Below, one piece after another: positions 14,867-20,414 of a stretch of 20,414 nt of DNA (its first letter is position 1; each line of letters opens with the position of its first letter). The notes beneath the pieces are model-generated. The model saw only the letters and a program-made list of their open reading frames with translations. It searched no databases and had not been told where the DNA came from. Both the position numbers and the translations under genes were made by a program. This DNA is from an uncultured Megasphaera sp. (GTDB lineage: Bacteria > Bacillota > Negativicutes > Veillonellales > Megasphaeraceae): positions 1 to 20,414 of the forward strand of contig NZ_CATWFF010000017.1 in assembly GCF_958350005.1 (NCBI RefSeq), in the 5' to 3' direction.

Positions 14867-16774
14867 TTAGCCCTGACGGGTAGCTGTCAGTTCCTGAATA
14901 TGGGCAATGACTTCGTCGATCGGTTTGGCACCTAAATCGCCTTTCGTCCGGTCCCGGAGAGCCAGCGTGCCGTTTTCCATTTCCTTGTCGCCAATAACGG
15001 CCATGTACGGTACTTTTTCCATCTGCGCCTTGCGAATCTTGTAGCCAATCTTTTCGCTGCTTTCGTCTACTTCTACGCGGATGCCCAGTTTTTTGAACTT
15101 CTTGCGCAGTTCTTTGGCATATTCCAGGTGTTTGTCCGAAATGGGCAGGAACTTGATCTGAACCGGAGCCAGCCATACGGGGAAAGCGCCGGCATAGTTT
15201 TCCGTAATAATGCCGAGGAACCGTTCAATACTGCCGAAGCAGGCGCGGTGAACCATGACGGGACGATGTTTCTGGCCATCTTCGCCGATATAGGTCATGT
15301 CAAACCGTTCAGGCATAAGCATATCCAGCTGAATCGTACCGCACTGCCAGGTCCGGCCAATGGAGTCTTTCAGGTGGAAGTCCAGTTTCGGGCCGTAGAA
15401 TGCGCCGTCCCCTTCGTTGATAACGTAAGGAATATGCCGTTCTTCAATGACATCATGGAGTGTCTTCGTTGCCAGTTCCCAGATTTCATCAGAACCCATG
15501 GAATCTTTCGGCCGCGTCGACAGTTCAACATGGTATTCCAGGCCAAACTGACGATAGGCCTTATCAAACAGGTCCATAACGCCGGCAATTTCTTCTTTCA
15601 TCTGACTGGGCAGCATGAAGATGTGGGCATCATCCTGAGTGAAGCAGCGGACGCGGAACAGGCCATGCAGGGCGCCGTGCAGTTCATGACGGTGAACGAT
15701 ACCCAGTTCAGCCATGCGCATGGGGAAATCACGATAGCTGTGAACGTTGCTCTTGTACACCAGAATACCGCCGGGGCAGTTCATCGGCTTAATGGCATAC
15801 GGCTGATCATCAATAGTCGTGAAATACATGTTGTCCCGGTAATGATCCCAGTGACCGGACTGTTCCCACAGATGACGGTTCAGAATGAGCGGCGTCATGA
15901 TTTCATCGTATTCTGCATCATCGTGCAGTTCGTGCCAGAATTTGAGCAGGTTGTTGCGGAGAATCATTCCCTTTGGATGGAAGAACGGGAAGCCCGGGCC
16001 TTCTTCATGGAAGCTGAACAGATCGAGCTGTTTGCCCAGTTTGCGGTGATCCCGCTTTTCTGCTTCTGCTACCATAGCCAGGTAGGCGTCGAGGTCGGAT
16101 TTCTTTTCAAAAGCCGTGCCGTAAATACGCTGGAGCATCTTGTTCTTTTCATCGCCCCGCCAGTATGCGCCGGCTACGGTCTGCAGCTTAAAGGCCTTGA
16201 CCTGACCGGTTGTTTCACAGTGCGGTCCGGCACAGAGATCGACGAAATCGCCCTGGCGATAGAGGGAAATTTCTTCTCCTTCCGGCAATTCTTCGATTAA
16301 TTCTACTTTATAATCCTGACCGGCTTTTTTGAATAAATCCAATGCAGCCGCACGGGATACGACTTCTTTCGTAATAGGAAGATTTTCTTTTACGATTTTG
16401 GCCATTTCTGCTTCAATAGCAGCAAAATCATCCTGTGTAAAGCGATGTTCCGTATCCAGGTCATAGTAGAAGCCATTTTCAATGGACGGGCCAATGGCAA
16501 ATTTTACGTCCTTATATAAATGCTGAATAGCCTGGGCCATGATGTGCGATGCCGTATGACGGAGTGTGTCCTTCCCTTCCTGAGCATCAAAAGTCAGGAA
16601 TTCCACAGTCGAACCATCGACGATGGGTTCGCGCAGATCCGTAACTTCACCGTTTACTTTCGCAACCAATACTTTTTTAGCCAGGCTGTTGCTCAGCTGT
16701 TTGACAGCGTCATACAAAGAAATGCCGTCGGCAAATTCTTTTTTCGTGCCGTCTTTCAAAATTAATTGAGCCAT
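14867..16774 (-). CDS. thrS: Threonyl-tRNA synthetase
   Basis: Charges tRNA-Thr with threonine and edits mischarged serine; cytosolic. The start is ATG 16774 (MAQLILKDGTKKEF, 635 aa), with a strong AAGGAGGAG seven bases upstream; the ATG at 16813 would lie within the leader terminator hairpin. Domains: TGS (1-62), editing domain with His73/His77 (HTASH) and Cys181/His185 (CAGPH), class II catalytic core with the zinc ligands Cys333 (MNCPGG), His384 (FTQDDAHIF) and His509 (VMVHRACFG), and a C-terminal anticodon-binding domain (from about 535). Spacing matches E. coli ThrS within one or two residues. It is monocistronic, controlled by the upstream T-box leader and ended by the terminator at 14776-14809. 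Confidence 0.98.
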   Translation of the reverse strand: MAQLILKDGTKKEFADGISLYDAVKQLSNSLAKKVLVAKVNGEVTDLREPIVDGSTVEFLTFDAQEGKDTLRHTASHIMAQAIQHLYKDVKFAIGPSIENGFYYDLDTEHRFTQDDFAAIEAEMAKIVKENLPITKEVVSRAAALDLFKKAGQDYKVELIEELPEGEEISLYRQGDFVDLCAGPHCETTGQVKAFKLQTVAGAYWRGDEKNKMLQRIYGTAFEKKSDLDAYLAMVAEAEKRDHRKLGKQLDLFSFHEEGPGFPFFHPKGMILRNNLLKFWHELHDDAEYDEIMTPLILNRHLWEQSGHWDHYRDNMYFTTIDDQPYAIKPMNCPGGILVYKSNVHSYRDFPMRMAELGIVHRHELHGALHGLFRVRCFTQDDAHIFMLPSQMKEEIAGVMDLFDKAYRQFGLEYHVELSTRPKDSMGSDEIWELATKTLHDVIEERHIPYVINEGDGAFYGPKLDFHLKDSIGRTWQCGTIQLDMLMPERFDMTYIGEDGQKHRPVMVHRACFGSIERFLGIITENYAGAFPVWLAPVQIKFLPISDKHLEYAKELRKKFKKLGIRVEVDESSEKIGYKIRKAQMEKVPYMAVIGDKEMENGTLALRDRTKGDLGAKPIDEVIAHIQELTATRQG

Positions 16775-16793
16775 TTCAAAACTCCTCCTTAAT

Positions 16794-16823
16794 AAAAAAA
16801 CTCCCGTCCTCAAGGGACGAGAG
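16794..16823 (-). terminator. T-box attenuator terminator ahead of thrS
   Basis: Minus-strand stem CTCTCGTCC / GGACGGGAG (9 bp including one G-U pair) with a short loop, directly followed by seven T's (16800-16794). It sits between the T-box sequence and the thrS ribosome-binding site, and would stop transcription when tRNA-Thr is charged. Confidence 0.88.
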
Positions 16824-17038
16824 TCTGCTCACGTGGTTCCACCCTAGTTCGCCGGCACAGCCGACGTACTCGAACGCGATAACGGGGCGACCGGGCTGCT
16901 GTACTTCAGATTCCAGCAGTCAGCTCCAAGGGGGTAATGTACCGCTCTTTAAAGGTATTTTCACCATTATACCTCTCTCTGCATAAAGGGTACGGAACAT
17001 CATGTCCTTCTCAACACTTACTACATATCTCGGTGTAT
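16794..17038 (-). ncRNA. T-box leader (riboswitch) of thrS
   Basis: The leader contains the canonical 14-base T-box AGGGTGGAACCACG (16845-16832). Upstream is the AGAGAGG element with a hairpin GGTAT...ATACC after it (about 16980-16950), then GGAGCTG and a GCTG...CAGC hairpin, all as in Firmicute T-box leaders. It ends in a terminator hairpin just before the thrS Shine-Dalgarno. Known mechanism: uncharged tRNA pairs with a specifier codon in Stem I and with the UGGN bulge of the T-box, favouring the antiterminator. The UGGA here fits a tRNA with U at the discriminator position. A candidate threonine specifier ACC lies at 16991-16989, on the 3' side of a stem closed by GCATA/TATGC, but I could not confirm its loop. 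This leader and the etfA terminator fill the 357-base gap 16775-17131. Confidence 0.93.
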
Positions 17039-17044
17039 GCGTAA

Positions 17045-17073
17045 ATTATACGACGGACCTGGAACCTTGTCAA
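17045..17073 (-). promoter_or_regulatory. Consensus sigma-A promoter of thrS
   Basis: Minus-strand -35 TTGACA (17073-17068) and -10 TATAAT (17050-17045) are both perfect consensus with a 17-base spacer. Transcription start is expected near 17038, at the beginning of the T-box leader. Such a strong promoter fits control by attenuation, not initiation. The -35 box lies 4 bases from the end of the etfA terminator. Confidence 0.92.
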
Positions 17074-17077
17074 GGAC

Positions 17078-17104
17078 AAAAAAAGGACTGTCCGAAGACA
17101 GTCC
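17078..17104 (-). terminator. Intrinsic terminator of the bcd-etfB-etfA operon
   Basis: Minus-strand stem GGACTGTC-TTCG-GACAGTCC (arms 17104-17097 and 17092-17085) with a stable UUCG tetraloop is followed by seven T's (17084-17078). It begins 27 bases past the etfA stop. A textbook rho-independent terminator. Confidence 0.93.
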
Positions 17105-17131
17105 CTTTCGTTCTGCTATATACCAGCTCTA

Positions 17132-18145
17132 TTAAGCGTGTTTTGCTTTTTTAATAGCTTCTGTCAGTTTCGGCAGGACATCGAATACATCACCAACGAT
17201 ACCATAATCGCAGATCTTGAAGATAGGAGCATCTTCATCTTTGTTGATAGCGATGATGCAGTCAGAGCCGCTCATGCCGGCAGTATGCTGAATAGCACCG
17301 GAAATTGCGCAGGCAACATACAGTTTCGGGCCAACGGTTTTACCAGTCTGGCCTACCTGATGGAGAGCGTCAATCCAGCCAGCATCAACAGCTGCACGGG
17401 ATGCGCCAACAGCGCCGCCAAGTACGTCTGCCAATTCTTTCAGGATGCCCGTTTTGAACGGTTCGTCACCGCCCATGCCACGGCCGCCGGCAACGATAAC
17501 GTCAGCTTCTTCGAGCTTAACGCCGCCGCCGCCCAATTTGATGAGTTCAACGAACTTCGTGAGGAAGTCAGCGTCGGACAGGTTAGCTGTCTTTTCGATA
17601 ACTTCACCCTTAGCGTTGGGATCAGCTTCCGGTTTCTTGAATACGTTCGGACGAACAGTACCCATCTGCGGACGGTTGTCCGGGCAGATGATTTCAGCCA
17701 TGATGTTGCCGCCCAGAGCCGGACGAGTCCATACGATGGTCTTGTTGTCGTCGTCAACGGAAAGTCCCGTGCAGTCAGCAGTCAGGCCTGTTTTCAGCGT
17801 ATTGGCAATACGCGGAGCGAGGTCACGGCCGATGTTCGTAGCGCCAATGAGGAATACGTTCGGTTTTTCTTCGTTGTAGAAGTCGCAAAGTACTTTTGCA
17901 TATGCCGTCGTGTTGTAGTTTTCCAGTTTTGCGTCGTCATATACATATACTTTATGTGCACCGTGAGCAATCAGTTCCTGAGCCAACGGTTTTACATCTT
18001 TACCAATCAGGACAGCGCCGACTTCGTCGCCGATTGTATCAGCCAACTGGCGAGCCTGACCTAACAGTTCGAAAGATACGTTACGTAATTTGCCTTCAAA
18101 TTGTTCGGCAATTACATAAATGCCCTTATTTTCTTCAAAAGCCAT
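17132..18145 (-). CDS. etfA: Electron transfer flavoprotein alpha subunit
   Basis: Large subunit of the EtfBA heterodimer that exchanges electrons with butyryl-CoA dehydrogenase; cytosolic. I choose ATG 18145 (MAFEENKGIYVIAEQ, 337 aa), since AAGGAGG is 10 bases upstream; GTG at 18151 would be only 4 bases from it. The N-terminal part (1-185) is the nucleotide-binding-like domain (GATNIGRDLAPRIA). The C-terminal part carries the FAD-binding motifs GGRGMGGDEPFKTG, GASRAAVDAGW, and about 260-290 GQTGKTVGPKLYVACAISGA with HTAGMSGSD. It follows etfB by 20 bases and ends at a strong terminator. In Megasphaera/Acidaminococcus relatives, EtfBA with Bcd bifurcates electrons from NADH to crotonyl-CoA and ferredoxin; the bifurcating type is inferred from similarity and context. 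Confidence 0.96.
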   Translation of the reverse strand: MAFEENKGIYVIAEQFEGKLRNVSFELLGQARQLADTIGDEVGAVLIGKDVKPLAQELIAHGAHKVYVYDDAKLENYNTTAYAKVLCDFYNEEKPNVFLIGATNIGRDLAPRIANTLKTGLTADCTGLSVDDDNKTIVWTRPALGGNIMAEIICPDNRPQMGTVRPNVFKKPEADPNAKGEVIEKTANLSDADFLTKFVELIKLGGGGVKLEEADVIVAGGRGMGGDEPFKTGILKELADVLGGAVGASRAAVDAGWIDALHQVGQTGKTVGPKLYVACAISGAIQHTAGMSGSDCIIAINKDEDAPIFKICDYGIVGDVFDVLPKLTEAIKKAKHA

Positions 18146-18165
18146 TTTCACTGTTCCTCCTTAAA

Positions 18166-18978
18166 TTAAACGATTTTTGCTGCAGTTAATTTTTCAACTA
18201 ACTGATCGACAATTTCCTGAGAGTTGTCGTCTTCAACTTTGAGGACAAGACCCTGTGTTCTCTGAGGCGGCGTGAAAATTTTACGAACTTTTGTCGGAGA
18301 ACCGCTAAGGCCGATCTGTGCGTCGTCAGCACCGATAGCAGCAGCATCCAAGGTCGGGATTTCACGGCGTTTTGCCTTCATCGTACCACGAATGGTCGGG
18401 AACCGCGGTTCGTTTAATTCTTTAACAGCTGTAACCAGAACAGGGAACTGAGCTTCTGTAATGATGTAGCCTTCTTCGTTCTGCTGTTTTACCGTTACGG
18501 TCGTGCCGTCAACTTTGAGTTCAGCAGCGTAGGTAATCTGAGGAATGCCGAGTTCGCAGGCGATCTGCGGGCCAACCTGAGCCGTATCACCATCAATAGC
18601 CTGTTTGCCGCAGAGGATCAGATCGAACTGTGCAATGCCTTTGTCAGCAGCGATTTTTTTGATAGCCTGAGCCAGTGCATAGCCTGTAGCCAGCGTATCG
18701 GAACCGCCGAGTTTGCGGTCAGATACGAGGTACGCATCGTCAGCACCCATAGCCAGACCTTCGCGAAGAACGTCTTTTGCCTGGTCCGGACCCATAGCAA
18801 CCAGAGTTACTTTTACTTCTTTGTCAGCATCTTTCAGCTGCAGAGCAGCTTCCAGTGCGTTCTGGTCGAAGGGGTTGAAAATGTTAGGAACACCAGCACG
18901 AATGACGGTATGTTTTACCGGGTCAATCTTAACTTCTGCTGTGTCCGGAACTTGTTTGACACACACCAATATTTCCAT
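18166..18978 (-). CDS. etfB: Electron transfer flavoprotein beta subunit
   Basis: Small subunit of EtfBA, which in bifurcating ETFs holds the second FAD and the NADH site; 270 aa. The start MEILVCVKQVPDTAEVKIDP and the motifs NPFDQNALEAAL, GADDAYLVSDRKLGGSDT, LCGKQAIDGDTAQVGPQIA (about 121-139) and the family signature near AVKELNEPRFPTIRGTMKAK (about 188-206) are all intact. It closely resembles what I recall of the M. elsdenii protein. ATG 18978 is preceded by AGGAGG with a 9-base gap. It lies 84 bases after bcd, with a stem-loop between, and 20 bases before etfA. Codon choice (GCT, GTT rich) differs from smc and suggests high expression. Confidence 0.97.
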   Translation of the reverse strand: MEILVCVKQVPDTAEVKIDPVKHTVIRAGVPNIFNPFDQNALEAALQLKDADKEVKVTLVAMGPDQAKDVLREGLAMGADDAYLVSDRKLGGSDTLATGYALAQAIKKIAADKGIAQFDLILCGKQAIDGDTAQVGPQIACELGIPQITYAAELKVDGTTVTVKQQNEEGYIITEAQFPVLVTAVKELNEPRFPTIRGTMKAKRREIPTLDAAAIGADDAQIGLSGSPTKVRKIFTPPQRTQGLVLKVEDDNSQEIVDQLVEKLTAAKIV

Positions 18979-19014
18979 TTACGTTTGCCTCCTAAAAAAT
19001 ACTTTTTTTATTCA

Positions 19015-19044
19015 ACAGGCTTGGTCCAAATGGGCCAAGCCTGT
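19015..19044. repeat. Stem-loop between bcd and etfB
   Basis: Perfect 10-bp inverted repeat ACAGGCTTGG (19015-19024) / CCAAGCCTGT (19035-19044) with a 10-base loop that can add a CC/GG pair. On the transcribed strand it is followed by TTGAATAAAAAAAG, not a T-run, so it is not a classic terminator. Position within the operon suggests an RNA-processing or 3'-end-protecting element, or a weak attenuator, that could set bcd above etfBA levels. Confidence 0.7.
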
Positions 19045-19062
19045 ATCATAAACCTAAATTAC

Positions 19063-20214
19063 TTACCGCAACAGAGCGCCGCCGGTAACCATGAGCTGAA
19101 CTTCGTTGGTACCTTCGTAAATCTGAGTAATCTTAGCGTCGCGCATGTGGCGGGCAACAGGATATTCTTCGCTGTAGCCATAGCCGCCGAAGATCTGAAC
19201 AGCTTCTGTCGATACTTCCATAGCAACATCAGATGCAACGCGTTTTGCAACAGCTGCGTCTACAGTGAAAGGCTGGCCTTCCTGTTTCTTGAAGGCAGCT
19301 TTGTATACGAGGTTACGAGCTGCTTCAATCTTCATGTACATATCAGCAAGTTTGAACGATACGCTCTGGAATTTGCAGAGAGGACGGCCAAACTGTTCAC
19401 GCTGTTTGGAATATGCAACAGCGTCAGCCAGAGCAGCTTCTGCAATGCCCAGGGCCTGAGCAGCAACGCCGATACGGCCGCCGTCCAGTGTCATCATGGC
19501 AACCTTGAAGCCTTTGCCTTCCTGACCGAGGAGGTTTTCCTTAGGAACTTTCAGGTTCTGGAATACCAGTTCCATCGTCTGCGACGTATGGATGCCCAGC
19601 TTATCTTCTTTCTTGCCGAAGGTGAAGCCTTCCATGCCTTTTTCAATGATGAAGGCGCTGATGCCTTTTGTACCCTGGCTCTTGTCCGTCATGGCGAAGA
19701 TGATGTAAATGTCAGCTTCACCGGCATTCGTAATGAATACTTTGGAGCCGTTGACGATGTAGTCACCGTTTTCATCTTTCGTAGCGATGGTCTGCTGGCC
19801 GGAAGCATCGGTGCCGGCATTCGGTTCAGTTAAGCCGAATGCGCCGAGTTTCGTGCCTTCAACCAACGGAGTCAGGTATTTTTCTTTCTGTTCTTCCGTG
19901 CCAAACTGCCAGATCGGGTTAGCGCAGAGGGAAACAGATGCGGACAGGGTAATGGACATGCCAGCGTCATATTTGGCCAATTCTTCAACTGCGAGGATGT
20001 AGCTCAGTACGTCGCCGCCATCATCGCCGGCACCGCCGTATTTTTCTTCAAAATATGCGCCTGCCAGACCGAGGCTCAGCATTTCATCGACCAGAGCACG
20101 GTCGAATACGCCCTGATGATCACGTTCGGTAATCGTAGGAGCCAGTTTCTTTTCGCCAAAATCCTTAGCCAATTTCAAGAAATCCTGTTGTACTTCTGTC
20201 AAGTTAAAATTCAT
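19063..20214 (-). CDS. bcd: Butyryl-CoA dehydrogenase (short-chain acyl-CoA dehydrogenase)
   Basis: FAD enzyme interconverting butyryl-CoA and crotonyl-CoA; in fermenting anaerobes it runs towards butyryl-CoA using electrons from EtfBA. I use ATG 20214 (MNFNLTEVQQDFLKL, 383 aa), with AAGGAGAG about 10 bases upstream; the in-frame ATG at 20274 adds 20 residues that do not fit the family. Visible: the flavin-contact block AFGLTEPNAGTDASG (about 125-140), the ACAD signature QIFGGYGYSEEYPVARHMRD (340-359) and the catalytic base Glu367 in YEGTNE, the same residue number as in M. elsdenii butyryl-CoA dehydrogenase, which is also 383 aa. It is the first gene of bcd-etfB-etfA. No crt, hbd or thl is in the window, so the rest of the pathway is elsewhere. 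Confidence 0.96.
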   Translation of the reverse strand: MNFNLTEVQQDFLKLAKDFGEKKLAPTITERDHQGVFDRALVDEMLSLGLAGAYFEEKYGGAGDDGGDVLSYILAVEELAKYDAGMSITLSASVSLCANPIWQFGTEEQKEKYLTPLVEGTKLGAFGLTEPNAGTDASGQQTIATKDENGDYIVNGSKVFITNAGEADIYIIFAMTDKSQGTKGISAFIIEKGMEGFTFGKKEDKLGIHTSQTMELVFQNLKVPKENLLGQEGKGFKVAMMTLDGGRIGVAAQALGIAEAALADAVAYSKQREQFGRPLCKFQSVSFKLADMYMKIEAARNLVYKAAFKKQEGQPFTVDAAVAKRVASDVAMEVSTEAVQIFGGYGYSEEYPVARHMRDAKITQIYEGTNEVQLMVTGGALLR

Positions 20215-20262
20215 GATACGTCCACTCTCCTTAAATGTAGTATTGCTTTTTTGTGATACTTG

Positions 20263-20283
20263 CCGTGCAGTCACACTGCGCGG
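20263..20283 (-). other. Hairpin in the bcd 5' leader
   Basis: On the minus strand CCGCGCAGT-gtg-ACTGCACGG forms a 9-bp stem with one internal mismatch and a 3-base loop. It sits about 50 bases upstream of the bcd start, in a predicted leader of about 95 bases. It could stabilise the mRNA 5' end. No T-run follows, so termination is unlikely. Confidence 0.45.
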
Positions 20284-20315
20284 GGTTTCATAACCCTTTA
20301 CGTGCTTACAAGTGC

Positions 20316-20344
20316 ATTGTACAACTTTTCACATGGTAAATCAA
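20316..20344 (-). promoter_or_regulatory. bcd: Predicted sigma-A promoter of bcd-etfB-etfA
   Basis: Minus-strand -35 TTGATT (20344-20339), 17-base spacer, and -10 TACAAT (20321-20316). Transcription start is expected near 20309, about 95 bases before the bcd ATG. Upstream to the window edge (20345-20414) the sequence is AT-rich with no gene seen, typical of a strong promoter's upstream region. Confidence 0.75.
20317..20334 (-). promoter_or_regulatory. Candidate Rex operator in the bcd promoter
   Basis: The minus strand reads ATGTGAAAAGTTGTACAA, which fits the Rex consensus TTGTGAAAnnnnTTCACAA-type palindrome well in the left half (TGTGAAA) and partly in the right half (ACAA). It fills the spacer and overlaps the -10 box, where a bound repressor would block initiation. 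Rex senses NADH/NAD and is known to control butyrate-pathway genes in clostridia. The assignment is by eye and the right half is degenerate. Confidence 0.4.
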
Positions 20345-20414
20345 TAGCAAAACTACGAGAACGGGCAATCTTATTATTCAATTTTATCATCTTTGATTTT
20401 GAATAAGACTTTTT

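Noticed and set aside
15128..16300. 390-codon open frame antisense to thrS
   Set aside because: It lies entirely opposite highly conserved ThrS domains and shows no family motifs; a shadow of the real gene.
1..20414. A novel defence, mobile or biosynthetic system
   Set aside because: Every substantial gene belongs to a recognised family with intact motifs. No CRISPR, phage, toxin-antitoxin, reverse transcriptase or integrase signature was seen on either strand.

Overview
The window reads as an ordinary core-chromosome segment of a diderm Firmicute (class Negativicutes), most likely Megasphaera or a close relative. The evidence is a bcd-etfB-etfA butyrate-type electron-transfer operon whose proteins closely resemble, from memory, those of Megasphaera elsdenii. 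It is combined with Firmicute-type features (a T-box leader on thrS, RbgA/YlqF, smc next to ftsY) and a tripartite RND efflux pump that only makes sense in a cell with an outer membrane. Genus-level placement is inference; no database search was possible.

Layout, left to right. (1) Bases 1-5220: a three-gene efflux operon transcribed leftwards, tetR -> lipoprotein membrane-fusion adaptor -> AcrB-like RND permease, with a promoter at about 5187-5215 and a terminator hairpin at 92-138. No outer-membrane channel gene is present. (2) 5222-11741: a tight leftward cluster, DUF554 membrane protein -> smc -> ftsY -> yhcH/nanQ-like -> thiM, with gaps of 22, 2, 2 and 14 bases. This joins chromosome organisation and membrane protein targeting to two small metabolic genes. 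(3) 11742-11994: a divergent promoter region with a perfect 14-bp inverted repeat. It drives DUF554 leftwards and corA rightwards; corA is the only gene on the + strand. (4) 12949-14866: rnhB and ylqF/rbgA form a leftward two-gene operon with its own promoter. It converges on corA at a shared terminator. (5) 14867-17073: thrS with a T-box leader and a consensus promoter. (6) 17078-20414: the bcd-etfB-etfA operon, ending in a strong terminator only a few bases from the thrS promoter.

How the genes work together: Bcd with EtfBA carries out crotonyl-CoA reduction to butyryl-CoA, and in related anaerobes this is coupled to ferredoxin reduction by electron bifurcation. Between the -35 and -10 boxes of its promoter lies an 18-base sequence resembling a Rex (NADH/NAD-sensing repressor) operator. 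ThrS is expected to respond to uncharged tRNA-Thr. SMC, FtsY, RbgA and RNase HII are housekeeping functions.

I did not find an undescribed system, mobile element, CRISPR array, tRNA or rRNA. The points most worth a second look are regulatory: the Rex-like site, the bcd/etfB intergenic stem-loop, the inverted repeat between DUF554 and corA, and the self-contained TetR-pump operon. Several starts are corrected here from Shine-Dalgarno and promoter positions (adaptor, ylqF, thrS, etfA, bcd). Three genes appear to start with GTG or TTG (RND permease, smc, DUF554).
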